Both the position numbers and the translations under genes were made by a program. From Xanthomonas sp. (GTDB taxonomy: Bacteria > Pseudomonadota > Gammaproteobacteria > Xanthomonadales > Xanthomonadaceae), in assembly GCF_017163755.1 (NCBI RefSeq), contig NZ_JAFIWC010000001.1:186001-250000 (forward strand): DNA of 64,000 bases, in the 5' to 3' direction. This document shows, in pieces, positions 1 to 9,930 of the stretch. How positions within the stretch are numbered: the stretch's first letter is position 1; the number at the start of each line of letters is the position of its first letter. The notes beneath the pieces were generated by a model that was given only the letters and a program-made list of their open reading frames with translations, was not told the origin of the DNA and did no database searches.

Positions 1-275
1 TGCGGCGACAGCTCGAACAGCAGGCGCGGCGACGCCGCGTAGGCTGCGTCGACCTCGCTCGCCAGCGGGTAGTCGTCCGGCTTGAGCAGGTGGAACGAAC
101 CCAGCAGGTACAGCGCGCCGCGCGGGCCGCTGGCCTTCCACAGCAGCGGCGTCGGCGCGTTGGCCTGGGCGGCGGGCACCGCGACCGGCAGCGGCGTGCG
201 CGCCAGCGCCGGCGCGGCGACCAGCAGGGACAGGCTCAGCAGCGCGCCATGCAGCACGCGGAACATCGAATTCAT
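1..275 (-). CDS. TraB/GumN-like secreted protein (N-terminal part, runs off the window)
   Basis: This is the first ~91 residues of a leftward gene whose 3' end lies outside the window. The protein begins MNSMFRVLHGALL and has a clear Sec signal peptide (hydrophobic run at about residues 9-22, then APALA). The mature part starts with TPLLWKASGPRGALYLLGSFH, cut here to the recognisable piece LYLLGSFHLLKPDDYPL. The 'GS-H-L' strand followed by a D-x-Y-P-L segment is typical of the TraB/GumN (GumN, PrgY-like) family, often proposed to be metalloprotease-like but of unknown biochemical role. It sits 13 bp downstream of the DUF1684 gene, so it is probably the last gene of the mutL-DUF1684 operon. 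The assignment rests on a short N-terminal piece only. Confidence 0.6.
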   Translation of the reverse strand, partial: MNSMFRVLHGALLSLSLLVAAPALARTPLPVAVPAAQANAPTPLLWKASGPRGALYLLGSFHLLKPDDYPLASEVDAAYAASPRLLFELSP

Positions 276-288
276 GCGCGGGTCTCTC

Positions 289-1215
289 TCAATGCGGCGC
301 GGCCGCGTACTTCTCGCCGGCGTCCACCCGCAGCTCCAGGCGGTTCTCCGGCGGCGGCAACGGGCAGGTGGCGAAGGCGGTGAACGCGCACGGCGGGTTG
401 TAGGCGCGGTTGAAGTCCAGCACCACCTTGCCGTCGGCGCCGGGCGCCGGCACGTCCAGGAAACGGCCGGCGGGATAGCTGCCGCGGCCGCTGCTGCGGT
501 CGGCGAACACCACGAACAGCGCGCGCCCCGGTTCGCCGATCGCCTCCAGGCGGTAGCGGTGGCCGTCGCGGTCGAACTCCACCGCGCCGGCATTGGGCAT
601 GTCGGTGGATACGCCGATGATGTCGATCACCGGCATGGTCTTGCCCACGGCGTTGGGCACGAAGCGGCCGACGATGCGCCAGCCTTCGTCGAGCGGCCAG
701 TAGCTCAGGCCGGCGAACGCGGTGCGCGTCGGCGCGTCGGCGTGCTTGACCCGCAGCGCATAGCGGCCGCCACGCTGGATCAGGCTCAGCTGGCCCTTGC
801 CTGCGTCGAAGCCGATCACGGTCGGCCCAGCATCGTGATCGCTGTACAAGCGCACCTGCCGCTGCAGCGGCTTGCCGTCCAGGGTCAGCGCCGCGCCCGG
901 CTCGGGGCGGAAGAACACCTGGCCGTTCTGGCTGGACACCAGGCCCATCCGCGCCGGGCCCACGGCCAGGCGGATGCCGCTGCCGGGGCCGCTGCCGATG
1001 TAGTGCTGCTTCAGCTCCAGCCAGTGCAGGCCGACCAGGCTGGTCCAGCCGTCCGCCGCCTGCAGTTCGTGCAGACGCTGCTCGCGCCACACCTGGTGGT
1101 CGGCGAGGAACGCCTTGTCGGCGACCTTCGCCGGCGCCGGCGCCGGCTCGCGCCCGCAGCCGGCCAGCAACATCGCGCCCGCCAGCAGCGCCGCGCGCCT
1201 GCCTCGGTTTCCCAT
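289..1215 (-). CDS. DUF1684 family lipoprotein
   Basis: A 308-residue protein of the DUF1684 family, whose function is unknown. Its N-terminus ([20 protein letters not shown]) has a lipobox LAGC with Cys20, so it is probably a lipoprotein. The C-terminal block carries the family's characteristic 'NRAYNPPCAFTAFATCPLPP' motif around residues 270-290, together with a run of aromatic/Gly strands. The ATG overlaps the mutL stop (TGATG at 1213-1217), so it is translationally coupled to mutL. That fixes the start at 1215 rather than at any upstream codon. Coupling to a DNA-repair gene probably reflects operon economy and not shared function. Family membership is confident; role is not known. Confidence 0.8.
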   Translation of the reverse strand: MGNRGRRAALLAGAMLLAGCGREPAPAPAKVADKAFLADHQVWREQRLHELQAADGWTSLVGLHWLELKQHYIGSGPGSGIRLAVGPARMGLVSSQNGQVFFRPEPGAALTLDGKPLQRQVRLYSDHDAGPTVIGFDAGKGQLSLIQRGGRYALRVKHADAPTRTAFAGLSYWPLDEGWRIVGRFVPNAVGKTMPVIDIIGVSTDMPNAGAVEFDRDGHRYRLEAIGEPGRALFVVFADRSSGRGSYPAGRFLDVPAPGADGKVVLDFNRAYNPPCAFTAFATCPLPPPENRLELRVDAGEKYAAAPH

Positions 1216-3071
1216 CACCGCCCCCGTAAGAACCAACGATCGATCTCGCCAAGCGTGAAGCGCGCCCAGGTCGGACGCCCATGATTGCACTGCCCGGAGC
1301 GCTCGGTGGCCTCCATGTCGCGCAGCAGCGCGTTCATTTCCGGCACGGTCAGGCGCCGGTTGGCGCGCACCGCGCCGTGGCAGGCCATCGTCGACAGCAA
1401 TTCGTCGCGCGCGCCGGCCACGCGGCCGCTGTGGCCGTGTTCGCGCAGGTCGGTGAGCACGTCGCGCAGCAGCGCCTCCGGCTCGGCGTTGGCCAGCAGC
1501 GCCGGAATGCTGCGTACGTGCAGCGACTGCGGGCCGCTGCGGGTGATCTCGAAGCCGAGCTGGCTCAGCGTCTGCGCTTCGCGCTCGGCGGTGTCGGCGT
1601 CGCGTTCGCCCACCGCCAGGGTGATCGGCACCAGCAGCGGCTGCGCGTGCAGGCCGATGCCGTCGTGCGCGGTCTTCAGCCGTTCGTAGCCGATGCGCTC
1701 GTGCGCGGCGTGCATGTCGACCACGATCAGCCCTTCGGCGTTCTCGGCCAGGATGTAGATGCCGTGCAGCTGTGCGATCGCATAGCCCAGCGGCGGCACG
1801 CCGCTGTCGGCGGAGGTGGCCGGCAGTCCGCCGCCGTCCTGCGCCAGCGACGGCATCGTCGCGGCGCCGTCGCCGGAAGGCGCCGCATACAGCGCGGCAT
1901 ACGCGGCCGGCGCCTCGTTGATGCGCAGCCCCAGCGGCGACTGCGCCGGGCGCCACTGCGCGCCATAGCCGTTGCCGCCACCGCTGCCATGGCCGGCGTA
2001 CGCCCCGGGCGCGGCGGACGCCGCCGGCCGCGCATCGGGCGACAGCGCGGCAGCCTCGGCACCGGTCGGCGTGCTGCCGGCGCGGGTCTGCGCCAGCGCA
2101 TCCTGCAGGGTGCGGTAGACGAAATCGTGGATCAGCCGCGAGTCGCGGAAGCGCACCTCGTGCTTGGCCGGGTGCACGTTGACGTCCACCCGCGACGGAT
2201 CCAGCTCCAGGAACAGCACGTAGGCCGGCTGCCGCCCATGGAACAGCACGTCGCCATAGGCCATCTTCACCGCGTGGGCGACGCTGCGGTCGCGTATCGA
2301 GCGGCCGTTGACGTACAGGTACTGCTGGTCGGCGCTGGCGCGCGAGTAGTGCGGCTGCGCGATCCAGCCGTGCAGCCGCAGCCCGGCGCCGCTGTGGTCC
2401 ACGCGCAGCGCCTGGCGCGCGAAGTCCTCGCCCAGGGTCTCGCTCAGGCGCGCGTCCGAATACAGGTCGCCGGGCTTGTAGCGCCGCGACGGCTTGCCGT
2501 TGTGCGATACGCGCAGCTCCACGTCCGGCCGCGCCAGCGCCAGCGAGCGCAGCCATTCCTCGATATGGCCCAGTTCGGTGCGCTCGGCGCGCAGGAACTT
2601 GCGCCGCGCCGGCACGTTGTAGAACAGCTCGCGCACCTCCACGGTGGTGCCCGGCGCATGCGCGCGCGGCATCACCTGCCCGACCTTGCCGCCTTCCACC
2701 TGCAGCGCCGAACCGTGCTCGTCGTCGGCGCGCCGCGAGGCCAGGGTGAAGCGGCTGACCGAGGCGATCGACGGCAGCGCTTCGCCGCGGAAACCCAGCG
2801 TGCCCACCGATTCCAGGTCGTCGAGCGAGGCGATCTTGCTGGTGGCGTGGCGCGATACCGCCAGCGGCAATTCGTCGGCGGCGATGCCGCCGCCGTCGTC
2901 GCGGATGCGGATCAGGCGGACCCCGCCTTCCTCCAAGTCAATGTCCACGCGGCGCGCGCCGGCATCCAGCGCGTTCTCGACCAGTTCCTTGACCACCGAT
3001 GCCGGCCGCTCGACCACTTCGCCGGCGGCGATCTGGTTGATCAGGATATCCGGCAGCTGGCGGATGCTCAT
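1215..3071 (-). CDS. mutL: DNA mismatch repair protein MutL
   Basis: MutL, 618 residues, couples MutS mismatch recognition to strand incision. The N-terminal GHKL ATPase is intact: [20 protein letters not shown] region (~13-35), DDGGGI (~62), FRGEALPSI (~98) and the [10 protein letters not shown] strand (~155). A Gly/Ala/Pro-rich linker (~345-425) leads to the C-terminal dimerisation domain. That domain contains [12 protein letters not shown], matching the DQHA(x)2E(x)4E metal-binding endonuclease motif except Met for Gln, plus [11 protein letters not shown] and [11 protein letters not shown] near the C-terminus. These show that it is the latent-endonuclease type used by bacteria without MutH. 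The start at 3071 ([20 protein letters not shown]) matches the family. It is followed by DUF1684 with a 1-base overlap. Confidence 0.97.
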   Translation of the reverse strand: MSIRQLPDILINQIAAGEVVERPASVVKELVENALDAGARRVDIDLEEGGVRLIRIRDDGGGIAADELPLAVSRHATSKIASLDDLESVGTLGFRGEALPSIASVSRFTLASRRADDEHGSALQVEGGKVGQVMPRAHAPGTTVEVRELFYNVPARRKFLRAERTELGHIEEWLRSLALARPDVELRVSHNGKPSRRYKPGDLYSDARLSETLGEDFARQALRVDHSGAGLRLHGWIAQPHYSRASADQQYLYVNGRSIRDRSVAHAVKMAYGDVLFHGRQPAYVLFLELDPSRVDVNVHPAKHEVRFRDSRLIHDFVYRTLQDALAQTRAGSTPTGAEAAALSPDARPAASAAPGAYAGHGSGGGNGYGAQWRPAQSPLGLRINEAPAAYAALYAAPSGDGAATMPSLAQDGGGLPATSADSGVPPLGYAIAQLHGIYILAENAEGLIVVDMHAAHERIGYERLKTAHDGIGLHAQPLLVPITLAVGERDADTAEREAQTLSQLGFEITRSGPQSLHVRSIPALLANAEPEALLRDVLTDLREHGHSGRVAGARDELLSTMACHGAVRANRRLTVPEMNALLRDMEATERSGQCNHGRPTWARFTLGEIDRWFLRGR

Positions 3072-3219
3072 GCGTGCCCCGCGCACGGGCGCGCCGCCGA
3101 TGTCGGCGTCGATGCGGCAGCAGGGGCAAACGGGGCGAGCGGAACAGGCAAGGACATCGGCACGGCTTACGGCGCGGACGCCGCCATCGAGGATCAGCCG
3201 CCGATGATAGCCGAGCGCT

Positions 3220-4929
3220 TCAGCGGCTGCCGCCGGCCACGGTGCTGGCCGCTTCCATCTCGGCCTGCGCGCGCGCGGCGAACAGCGTGCCCGGCGGCGG
3301 CTGGCGGGTGAAGAACGTATTGACGCCGTCCAGCACCGCGCTGGCCAGGCGCCGCTGGTAGCTGGGATCGGTCAGGCGGCGCTCTTCCTCCGGATTGGAG
3401 ATGAAGGCGGTCTCCACCAGCATCGCCGGCATGTCCGAGGTGCGCAGCACCGCGAAGTTGGCCCGTTCCAGGTCCGGCTTGTGGTTGTTGCCGATGCGCT
3501 TGAGCCCGCCGAGCACGTGCCCGGCGGCGTCTTCGGACGCCTTCATGTGTCCGCTCTGGGCCAGGTCGAGCAATACGCTGGCCAGGGTGCTGTCGGTCTT
3601 CTGCAGGCGCACGCCGCCGACCAGGTCGGCCGCGTTTTCCTTGTCGGCCAGCCAGCGCGCGCGTTGCGAGGAGGCGCCCTTGGTCGACAGCACGTACACC
3701 GACGAGCCGGTCGCGCTGCGGTTTTCCGCCGCGTCGGCATGGATCGAGATGAAGATGTCGGCCTTGGCCGCGCGCGCCTTCTGCGCACGCATCGGCAGCG
3801 GGATGAACACGTCGCTGTCGCGGGTCATGTAGGCCTTCATGCCGGGCGTGGCGTTGATCTGGCGCGCCAGTTCGCGGCCGATGGCCAGGGTGACGTCCTT
3901 CTCGCGCTTGCCGGTCGGCCCGGTCGCGCCGGGATCCTGCCCGCCATGGCCCGGATCGATCGCCACGATCAGCGGGCGCATGCCCGGCTTCATCGCGATC
4001 CGCGACGGCGCGCTGGGCATCACCGGGCGCGCCTCGGCGGCCGCGGCGATCGCCGCGTCGGCGGCGGCAGACGATGCTTCCGGCCTGGCTGGAGCGCTGG
4101 TTGTGGTCGTCGGCGCCGCGGATGCGGAGGCCGGCGCGGCCGTCGTCCCGGCCTGTGCGGTGGACGCAGCGGCGCTGCCGGCGACCGCCGTACCGCCGTT
4201 GAGGATCGCCGCCGGCGTAGCCGACGCGGCGGCGGGATTGGAGGTGCCCGACGGCGTCGCCGATGCGGGCGCGGCGGCCGCGATACCTGCCGAAGCGGGG
4301 GTCGTGGCCGTAGTGGTGGTCGGCGCAGCGGCGGTCGGCGCCGCCTGCGGCGCAGCCATCGCCGTCCCGGCGGCTGGAGTCGGAGTCGGAGCCTGCGGCG
4401 CCGGCGCGGCGCGCTGCACCACCGACGAGGTCAATGCCGCAGTGGCGCGCGCGGCGTCCTGGCGCGGATCGGAAGCAGGGGCCGGCTTGGCAGGCGCCGG
4501 AACAGCGGCCGCGGCCGTCTTGCCGGCCGGCGTATCGCCCGGCCACTCGATCACCAGCACCGAGGTGCCGCCGATGGTCTGCATCTGCGGCTTGAACGCC
4601 ACCACCGGGCTGGACAGGTCGAACACGATGCGCAGCGTGCCCGGCACCGGCTGGCCCGTACGCACCGCCGTGACCACGCCGCTGGCCGACGGCAGCTTCA
4701 GGCCGTGCGCGGCCGAGGAGGCAGGCAGGTCCACGACCAGTCGATGGGGATTGGCCAGGTTCAACGTGGTGAAGCCGCCGCTGCCCTGCAAGCGGATTTC
4801 GGCGCGGGTGCCGGTGGCACCGTCGCCCAGCGAGACCGCCTGCACCTGGCCGGCCAACGCCGTCTGCGCCGCCAGGCTCAAGCCTGCGGCGAGTACGGAA
4901 CAGGCTAGAAGTGGGATCCCCAGGCGCAT
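3220..4929 (-). CDS. amiC: N-acetylmuramoyl-L-alanine amidase, AmiC type
   Basis: Periplasmic amidase that cleaves the amide bond between MurNAc and the stem peptide during daughter-cell separation; about 569 residues. A signal peptide ([16 protein letters not shown]) is followed by an AMIN domain (~25-125) that localises the enzyme to peptidoglycan or the septum. Next comes an unusually long Ala/Thr/Pro-rich linker (~130-315), then a C-terminal Amidase_3 domain. Zinc and catalytic residues are visible: DPGHGG (His), [10 protein letters not shown] (Glu), SIHADA (His) and VETAFISN (Glu). A GTG 18 bp upstream (4947) is an alternative start; 4929 is the more usual ATG with the signal peptide. 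AmiC needs an LytM-domain activator such as NlpD, which is not in this window. Confidence 0.93.
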   Translation of the reverse strand: MRLGIPLLACSVLAAGLSLAAQTALAGQVQAVSLGDGATGTRAEIRLQGSGGFTTLNLANPHRLVVDLPASSAAHGLKLPSASGVVTAVRTGQPVPGTLRIVFDLSSPVVAFKPQMQTIGGTSVLVIEWPGDTPAGKTAAAAVPAPAKPAPASDPRQDAARATAALTSSVVQRAAPAPQAPTPTPAAGTAMAAPQAAPTAAAPTTTTATTPASAGIAAAAPASATPSGTSNPAAASATPAAILNGGTAVAGSAAASTAQAGTTAAPASASAAPTTTTSAPARPEASSAAADAAIAAAAEARPVMPSAPSRIAMKPGMRPLIVAIDPGHGGQDPGATGPTGKREKDVTLAIGRELARQINATPGMKAYMTRDSDVFIPLPMRAQKARAAKADIFISIHADAAENRSATGSSVYVLSTKGASSQRARWLADKENAADLVGGVRLQKTDSTLASVLLDLAQSGHMKASEDAAGHVLGGLKRIGNNHKPDLERANFAVLRTSDMPAMLVETAFISNPEEERRLTDPSYQRRLASAVLDGVNTFFTRQPPPGTLFAARAQAEMEAASTVAGGSR

Positions 4930-5011
4930 AGGCAGCGATTCAAGCACCGCGGGACAATAAAGGCAAGAGGTTTTCCCTTAATAATCCATAACCTGCCTGC
5001 ACTTCCTAGTG

Positions 5012-5488
5012 TCAGCCAGCAGAAAGGCCCTGCAAGTCGCCCGCGGCCGCCGCCCGCGCCAGCCAGGCCTCGCCGGTAGCCGTGCCCGCGCCGAGCTGCG
5101 CCAACCGCCCTTCCCCGTGCAGGGCCAGGGCCACGGTCAGATCCGGACGCGGCAACGCCGCGCCGCCGCGTTCGGGCCATTCCACCAGCCACAGCTTCGC
5201 GGCGGCATCGTCCAGGCCCAGGAAATCGAGTTCGCCGGCATCGGCGATGCGGTACAGGTCCAGGTGCCAGGCTTCGCCGTCGGGCAGCGGATAGCGTTCG
5301 ACCAGGGTATAGGTCGGGCTGCGGATCGCGCCCTGCACTCCGAGCGCGCGAAGCAGCGCGCGCGCGAGCGTGGACTTGCCGGCGCCCAGGTCGCCGTGCA
5401 GATGGACCGCCGCCGAGGGCGGGCGGGTGGCGGCGAGGGCCTGGCCGAGCCGTGCGGTGGCATCGGCATCGGGCAGTTGCAGGCGCAT
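5012..5488 (-). CDS. tsaE: tRNA threonylcarbamoyladenosine biosynthesis ATPase TsaE
   Basis: TsaE (YjeE), 158 residues, is the P-loop ATPase of the TsaB-TsaD-TsaE complex that installs t6A37 on ANN-decoding tRNAs. The Walker A motif GDLGAGKSTLARALL lies at about residues 33-47. SPTYTLVERY and the 'HLDLYRIADAGELDFLGL' strand, both diagnostic of the family, follow, as does WLVEWPERG. The ATG at 5488 overlaps the nnrD stop (TGATG), so the pair is translationally coupled. nnrD-tsaE-amiC-mutL is a widespread gammaproteobacterial order, which supports all four calls. An adjacent ATG at 5491 is a possible alternative start. Confidence 0.95.
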   Translation of the reverse strand: MRLQLPDADATARLGQALAATRPPSAAVHLHGDLGAGKSTLARALLRALGVQGAIRSPTYTLVERYPLPDGEAWHLDLYRIADAGELDFLGLDDAAAKLWLVEWPERGGAALPRPDLTVALALHGEGRLAQLGAGTATGEAWLARAAAAGDLQGLSAG

Positions 5489-6972
5489 CATGCCTCCGGT
5501 TCCGGGTTGGCCAGCCGGCGCAGCGCCGGCAACATGTCGCTGGGCAGCAGGCCGCGCTGGCCGTCGCGCGCGGCCACGTCGCCGGCCGCCGCATGCAGCA
5601 GCGCGCCGACGCTGGCCGCGTCGAACGCCGACAGGCCTTGCGCGCGCAGCGCCGCGATCACCCCGGTCAACAGATCGCCCATGCCGCCGACCGCCATGCC
5701 CGGATTGCCGGCGGCGATCAGCCGCGGTGTCTGCGCCACCGCGGCGACCACGCTGCCGGCGCCCTTCAACACCACCGTGGCGCGGTAGCGCGCGGCCAGC
5801 GCGGCGGCGGCACCGAACCGGTCGTGCTGGACCTCCTGCGTGGACACGCCGAGCAGCCGCGCCGCCTCGCCCGGGTGCGGAGTCAGCACCGCGTCGTCCA
5901 GCGCGCGCGGCGCCTGCGCCAGCAGGTTCAGCGCATCGGCATCGAGCACCAGCGGCGTGCCCGCCGCCAGCGCCAGCCGCCACAGCCCTTGCGCCCATTC
6001 GTCCTGGCCCAGGCCCGGGCCCAGGGCGACTACACCGGCCTTGCGCAGCAGCGGCACCAGTTCGGCACCGTCCTCGATCGCATGCGCCATCGCTTCCGGA
6101 CAGCGCGCCAGCAGCGGCGCCACATGCGCGCCACGGGTCGCCACGCTGACCAGCCCGGCGCCGCTGCGCAGCGCCGATTCGGCGCACAGCATCGCCGCGC
6201 CGCCGCCGCCGAGATTGCCGCCGATGCACAGCACGTGGCCGGAATCGCCCTTGTGGCTGTCGCGCCGGCGCGGCGCCAGGCGCGCGGCCAGCTCGCCGGC
6301 GGTCCAGGCGCGCGCCTGCGGCGTGCAGCCGTCGAACGCGGCGGCGGGCACGTCCAGGTCCGCCAGTTCGGTGCCGCCGACGTAGTCCAGCGCCGCCCCG
6401 GTATGCAGGCCGGTGTGGGCGACGATGAACTGCAGCGTGAGCGTGGCGCGCAGCGCGGCGCCGGGCACGGTGCCGCGCTCGGCATCCACGCCGCTGGGCA
6501 CGTCCAGCGCCAGCACCGGCGCGTCCAGCGTGGCGGCCGCGCCGAGCAGCGCCGCGAGCTCCGCATCCGGGGCGCGATTGAGGCCGATGCCGAGCACGGC
6601 GTCGACCACCACGTCGGCGTGGTCTAGCGCCGCGTCGAACACCTCGATGCGGCCGCCGGCGCCGATGTAGTCGGTACAGGCGCGCTGCGCCAGCGGCGAT
6701 TGCGGGCCGCGCCCGGGCAGGTGCAGCACCCGCACGCGGCGCCCGGCGCGGTGCGCCAGCCGCGCCAGCACGTAGCCGTCGCCGCCGTTGTTGCCGGTGC
6801 CGCACAGCACCAGGATGCGCTGCGCCTGCGGCCAGCGCTGCGCCAGCGCCTGCCAAGCGGCCTGGCCGGCGCGCTGCATCAGCGTATAGGCGTCGCCGCC
6901 GAGCAGCGCGGTGGCCTGCGCATCGATGCGCCGCGCCGCGGCGGTGCCATGGAGATCGAACGAAGCGTGCAT
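5488..6972 (-). CDS. nnrD: Bifunctional NAD(P)HX epimerase / ADP-dependent NAD(P)HX dehydratase
   Basis: A repair enzyme of 494 residues for hydrated nicotinamide nucleotides. The N-terminal YjeF_N domain (~1-210) epimerises R- and S-NAD(P)HX and shows CGTGNNGGDGYVLAR (~57-71), AVLGIGLNR and ALDVPSGVD. The C-terminal ribokinase-like domain (~225-494) dehydrates S-NAD(P)HX with ADP and shows GDSGHVLCIGGN, LTPHPGEAARLL, VVLKGAGSVVA and the catalytic block GNPGMAVGGMGDLLTGVIAA. The full two-domain length matches E. coli NnrD (YjeF). It is divergent from queG with only 24 bp between the two start codons, so promoters must overlap. A TATA-centred AT patch at 6982-6989 may serve as -10 for both directions. 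Confidence 0.95.
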   Translation of the reverse strand: MHASFDLHGTAAARRIDAQATALLGGDAYTLMQRAGQAAWQALAQRWPQAQRILVLCGTGNNGGDGYVLARLAHRAGRRVRVLHLPGRGPQSPLAQRACTDYIGAGGRIEVFDAALDHADVVVDAVLGIGLNRAPDAELAALLGAAATLDAPVLALDVPSGVDAERGTVPGAALRATLTLQFIVAHTGLHTGAALDYVGGTELADLDVPAAAFDGCTPQARAWTAGELAARLAPRRRDSHKGDSGHVLCIGGNLGGGGAAMLCAESALRSGAGLVSVATRGAHVAPLLARCPEAMAHAIEDGAELVPLLRKAGVVALGPGLGQDEWAQGLWRLALAAGTPLVLDADALNLLAQAPRALDDAVLTPHPGEAARLLGVSTQEVQHDRFGAAAALAARYRATVVLKGAGSVVAAVAQTPRLIAAGNPGMAVGGMGDLLTGVIAALRAQGLSAFDAASVGALLHAAAGDVAARDGQRGLLPSDMLPALRRLANPEPEA

Positions 6973-6996
6973 GCCGGGGATTCTATACTTGCGTCC

Positions 6997-8103
6997 ATGT
7001 CCGCCACCGCCCTTCCCGTCGATCCCGTCGCCGCCGCTGCGCGCATCCGCGCGCTGGCGCGCGAGTTCGGTTTCCAACGCTGCGGCATCGCCGGCATCGA
7101 ACTGCAGCAGGACGAGGCGCACCTGCGCGACTGGCTGGCCCAGGGCCTGTACGGCACGATGGAGTGGATGGCGCAGCATGGCGACAAGCGTTCGCGCCCG
7201 GCCGAACTGATCCCCGGCACGCTGCGGGTGATCTCGGTGGGGCTGGACTACGGCCGCAACGACGACGATTCGGCCTGGGACACGCTGCGCGACGGCGAAC
7301 GCGCCTATGTCGCGCGCTACGCGCTGGGCCGCGACTACCACAAGCTGATGCGCAACCGCCTGCAGAAGCTGGCCGAGCGCATCCAGGCCGAGATCGGCCA
7401 ATTCGGCCATCGCGTGTTCGTCGATTCGGCGCCGGTGCTGGAACGCGCGCTGGCGCGCGACGCCGGGCTGGGCTGGATCGGCAAGCACACCTGCCTGATC
7501 GACCGCGGCGGCGGCTCGTGGTTCTTCCTCGGCGAGATCTACGTCGACCTGCCGCTGCCGGTGGATCCGCCGGCCAGCGCGCACTGCGGCACCTGCACGC
7601 GCTGCATCGACGTCTGTCCGACCCAGGCGATCGTCGCGCCGTACCGGCTCGACGCGCGCCGTTGCATCGCCTACCTGACCATCGAACACGACGGCCCGAT
7701 CCCGGAGGAACTGCGCCCGGCGATCGGCAACCGCATCTTCGGCTGCGACGATTGCCAGCTGGTATGTCCGTGGAACAAGTTCGCCAAGCGCACCGACGAG
7801 CCCGACTTCCGCGCGCGCAACGACCTGGACCGGGCGACGCTGGCGCAGCTGTTCGCGTGGGACGAGGACGAATTCCTGCGCCGCACCGAAGGCAGCGCGA
7901 TCCGCCGCAGCGGCCACGAGCGCTGGTTGCGCAACCTCGCCGTGGCCCTGGGCAACGCGCCGAGCAGCGTGCAGGTCCTGCAGGCGCTGGCCGCGCGCGA
8001 ACGGCATCCTTCGCCGCTGGTGCGCGAGCACGTGCAGTGGGCGCTGTCGCGGCATGCCGGCGCGGCCGCCACGCGCGCGATGCCGATCGATCCGCCGGCA
8101 TAG
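6997..8103 (+). CDS. queG: Epoxyqueuosine reductase
   Basis: QueG, 368 residues, carries out the last step of queuosine synthesis, reducing epoxyqueuosine in tRNA to queuosine with cobalamin and two 4Fe-4S clusters. The two cluster motifs are present: CGTCTRCIDVCPTQAI (~197-212) and CDDCQLVCPWNKF (~249-261). The N-terminal half shows the family's FGFQRCGIAGI and YGTMEWM segments. A C-terminal HEAT-like tail follows. The ATG at 6997 lies only 7 nt after a TATACT -10-like hexamer (6984-6989) and has no Shine-Dalgarno, so the mRNA may be leaderless. Being outside the nnrD operon but divergent from it is common in this family of bacteria. Confidence 0.95.
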   Translation: MSATALPVDPVAAAARIRALAREFGFQRCGIAGIELQQDEAHLRDWLAQGLYGTMEWMAQHGDKRSRPAELIPGTLRVISVGLDYGRNDDDSAWDTLRDGERAYVARYALGRDYHKLMRNRLQKLAERIQAEIGQFGHRVFVDSAPVLERALARDAGLGWIGKHTCLIDRGGGSWFFLGEIYVDLPLPVDPPASAHCGTCTRCIDVCPTQAIVAPYRLDARRCIAYLTIEHDGPIPEELRPAIGNRIFGCDDCQLVCPWNKFAKRTDEPDFRARNDLDRATLAQLFAWDEDEFLRRTEGSAIRRSGHERWLRNLAVALGNAPSSVQVLQALAARERHPSPLVREHVQWALSRHAGAAATRAMPIDPPA

Positions 8104-8163
8104 CGAACCCGTCGCGGCGACGTGCGACGATACCGTTCCCCGACGCAGGCCTTTCCACCCCGC

Positions 8164-9510
8164 ATGTCCGAACGCAGCGACCAGATCCTCAGCCCCAGCC
8201 AGCTCAACACCCTGGCGCGCGACCTGCTGGAGAGCGCCTTCCCGCTGGCCTGGGTGGAAGGCGAGCTCGGCAACGTCACCCGCCCCTCGTCCGGACATCT
8301 GTACTTCACCCTGAAGGACGCGCGCGCGCAGGTGCGCTGCGCGATGTTCAAGCCGAAGAGCCAGTGGCTGAAGTTCGTGCCGCGCGAGGGCCTGCGCGTG
8401 CTCGCGCGCGGCCGCCTGACCCTGTACGAGGCGCGCGGCGACTATCAGCTGGTGCTGGACCACCTGGAGGAAGCCGGCGAAGGCGCGTTGCGCCGCGCGT
8501 TCGAGGAACTGAAGGCGCGCCTGGCCGCCGAAGGGCTGTTCGCCAGCGAACGCAAGCGCGCCCTGCCCGCGTTCGTGCGCCGCCTGGCGGTGATCACCTC
8601 GCCCAGCGGCGCGGCGGTGCGCGACGTGCTCAGCGTGCTGGCGCGGCGCTTCCCGCTGCTGCAGGTGGACGTGCTGCCGAGCCTGGTGCAAGGCGCCAGC
8701 GCCGCGGCGCAGATCGTGTCGCTGTTGCAGCGTGCCGACGCCAGCGGGCGCTACGACGCGATCCTGCTGACCCGCGGCGGCGGTTCGCTCGAGGACCTGT
8801 GGGCGTTCAACGACGAGCACCTGGCGCGTGCGATCGCCGCGGCGTCCACGCCGGTGGTGTCGGCGGTCGGCCACGAGACCGACGTGAGCCTGGCCGACTT
8901 CGCCGCCGACCTGCGCGCGCCGACCCCATCGGTCGCGGCCGAACTGCTCGCTCCGGACCAGCGCGACCTCGCCGCGCGCCTGCGCGCGCAACAGGCGCGG
9001 CTGGCGCAATGGCAGCAGCACCGCCTGCGCCAGGCGATGCAGCGCACCGACCGCGCCCTGCTGCGGCTGCAGGCGCAAAGCCCGCAGGCGCGGCTGCAAT
9101 TGCTGCATCGCCGCCAGCAGGACGCCACGCGGCGGCTGGACGCGCTGTGGGCGCAGCAGCAGGAACGCCGCAGCGCGCGGCTGCGGCATGCCGCCGCAGT
9201 GCTGCGCAGCGCGCAGCCGCAACGGCGCCTGGATGCGTTGCGCGAGCGCTTGCTGGCGCTGGGGCGGCGGCCGCAGGCGGCGATGGCGCGGCAGCTGCAG
9301 GCGGACGCGCAGCGCCTGCGCGCACTGGCCCGCGCGCTGGAGACGGTCAGTCCGCTGGCGACGGTCGCGCGCGGCTATTCCATCCTGACCCGCGCCGACG
9401 ACGGCGCGCTGGTGCGCTCGATCGCGCAGGTCGCTGCGGGCGACACGCTGACCGCGCGGGTGGCCGATGGCCAGCTGACGCTGCGCGCCCAGGGCAGCGC
9501 GCGGCGCTGA
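8164..9510 (+). CDS. xseA: Exodeoxyribonuclease VII large subunit
   Basis: XseA, 448 residues, is the catalytic large subunit of ExoVII, a processive single-strand nuclease acting with XseB (not in the window). The N-terminal OB-fold is visible ([20 protein letters not shown] region, ~25-60). The catalytic core carries [18 protein letters not shown] (~145), [17 protein letters not shown] (~205) and [20 protein letters not shown] (~235). A long Gln/Arg/Ala coiled coil (~270-390) precedes the [16 protein letters not shown]-terminal segment. The ATG at 8164 aligns with the family N-terminus ([20 protein letters not shown]). Part of this gene (8507-8651) reappears as a detached copy at 12225-12368. 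Confidence 0.96.
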   Translation: MSERSDQILSPSQLNTLARDLLESAFPLAWVEGELGNVTRPSSGHLYFTLKDARAQVRCAMFKPKSQWLKFVPREGLRVLARGRLTLYEARGDYQLVLDHLEEAGEGALRRAFEELKARLAAEGLFASERKRALPAFVRRLAVITSPSGAAVRDVLSVLARRFPLLQVDVLPSLVQGASAAAQIVSLLQRADASGRYDAILLTRGGGSLEDLWAFNDEHLARAIAAASTPVVSAVGHETDVSLADFAADLRAPTPSVAAELLAPDQRDLAARLRAQQARLAQWQQHRLRQAMQRTDRALLRLQAQSPQARLQLLHRRQQDATRRLDALWAQQQERRSARLRHAAAVLRSAQPQRRLDALRERLLALGRRPQAAMARQLQADAQRLRALARALETVSPLATVARGYSILTRADDGALVRSIAQVAAGDTLTARVADGQLTLRAQGSARR

Positions 9511-9930
9511 CGCGTGGCGCGCATCGGCGTGGCGATCGCCTGCGCAAGGTCGGCGCGTGCGGCACAGCGGTTCGGCGGGAACGCGATCGCCACCGATACT
9601 CGCACCGCCATGGTCGCGGGACGCCGGCTCCGGGTCTGGCACGCCGGGGCTTGCCGCGGTGGCGCTGCCATGGCGCCGCGCCGGACGGCGCGATGCCGGC
9701 GCGTCATCTCGTCCGGCTAGCCGCTTCGTTCTTTGCGCGATCGACAGACCCGCTGCGCAAAGCGCACGGCCTTGCGCCGACGCTGACAGCCGCTCGCAGT
9801 TCGTCCCCGGCATCACACCCGTCATTGCCGACGGCGAGGGCAGCGCCGTAAACAGAAAGAGCCCGCATCGCTGCAGGCCCTCGGTGGCCAGGCTCCGGTT
9901 TGCAGAATCGGATCGAGCCCTAAAACCAGG
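9511..9930. other. Gene-free stretch between xseA and tRNA-Phe
   Basis: About 420 bases with no convincing coding region on either strand. The only structure I see is a second terminator-like hairpin at 9858-9881, listed separately. The frames open here give arginine/alanine-rich low-complexity peptides with no start context. Confidence 0.5.
9858..9881 (-). terminator. Second, terminator-like hairpin downstream of tRNA-Phe
   Basis: Read on the minus strand this is a 6-bp stem (AGGGCC / GGCTCT, one G-U pair) around a loop beginning TGCAG. The tract TTTCTGTTT follows. Its loop start and stem resemble those of the stronger hairpin at 9931-9956, so it may be a degenerate duplicate acting as a back-up terminator. 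Confidence 0.4.
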
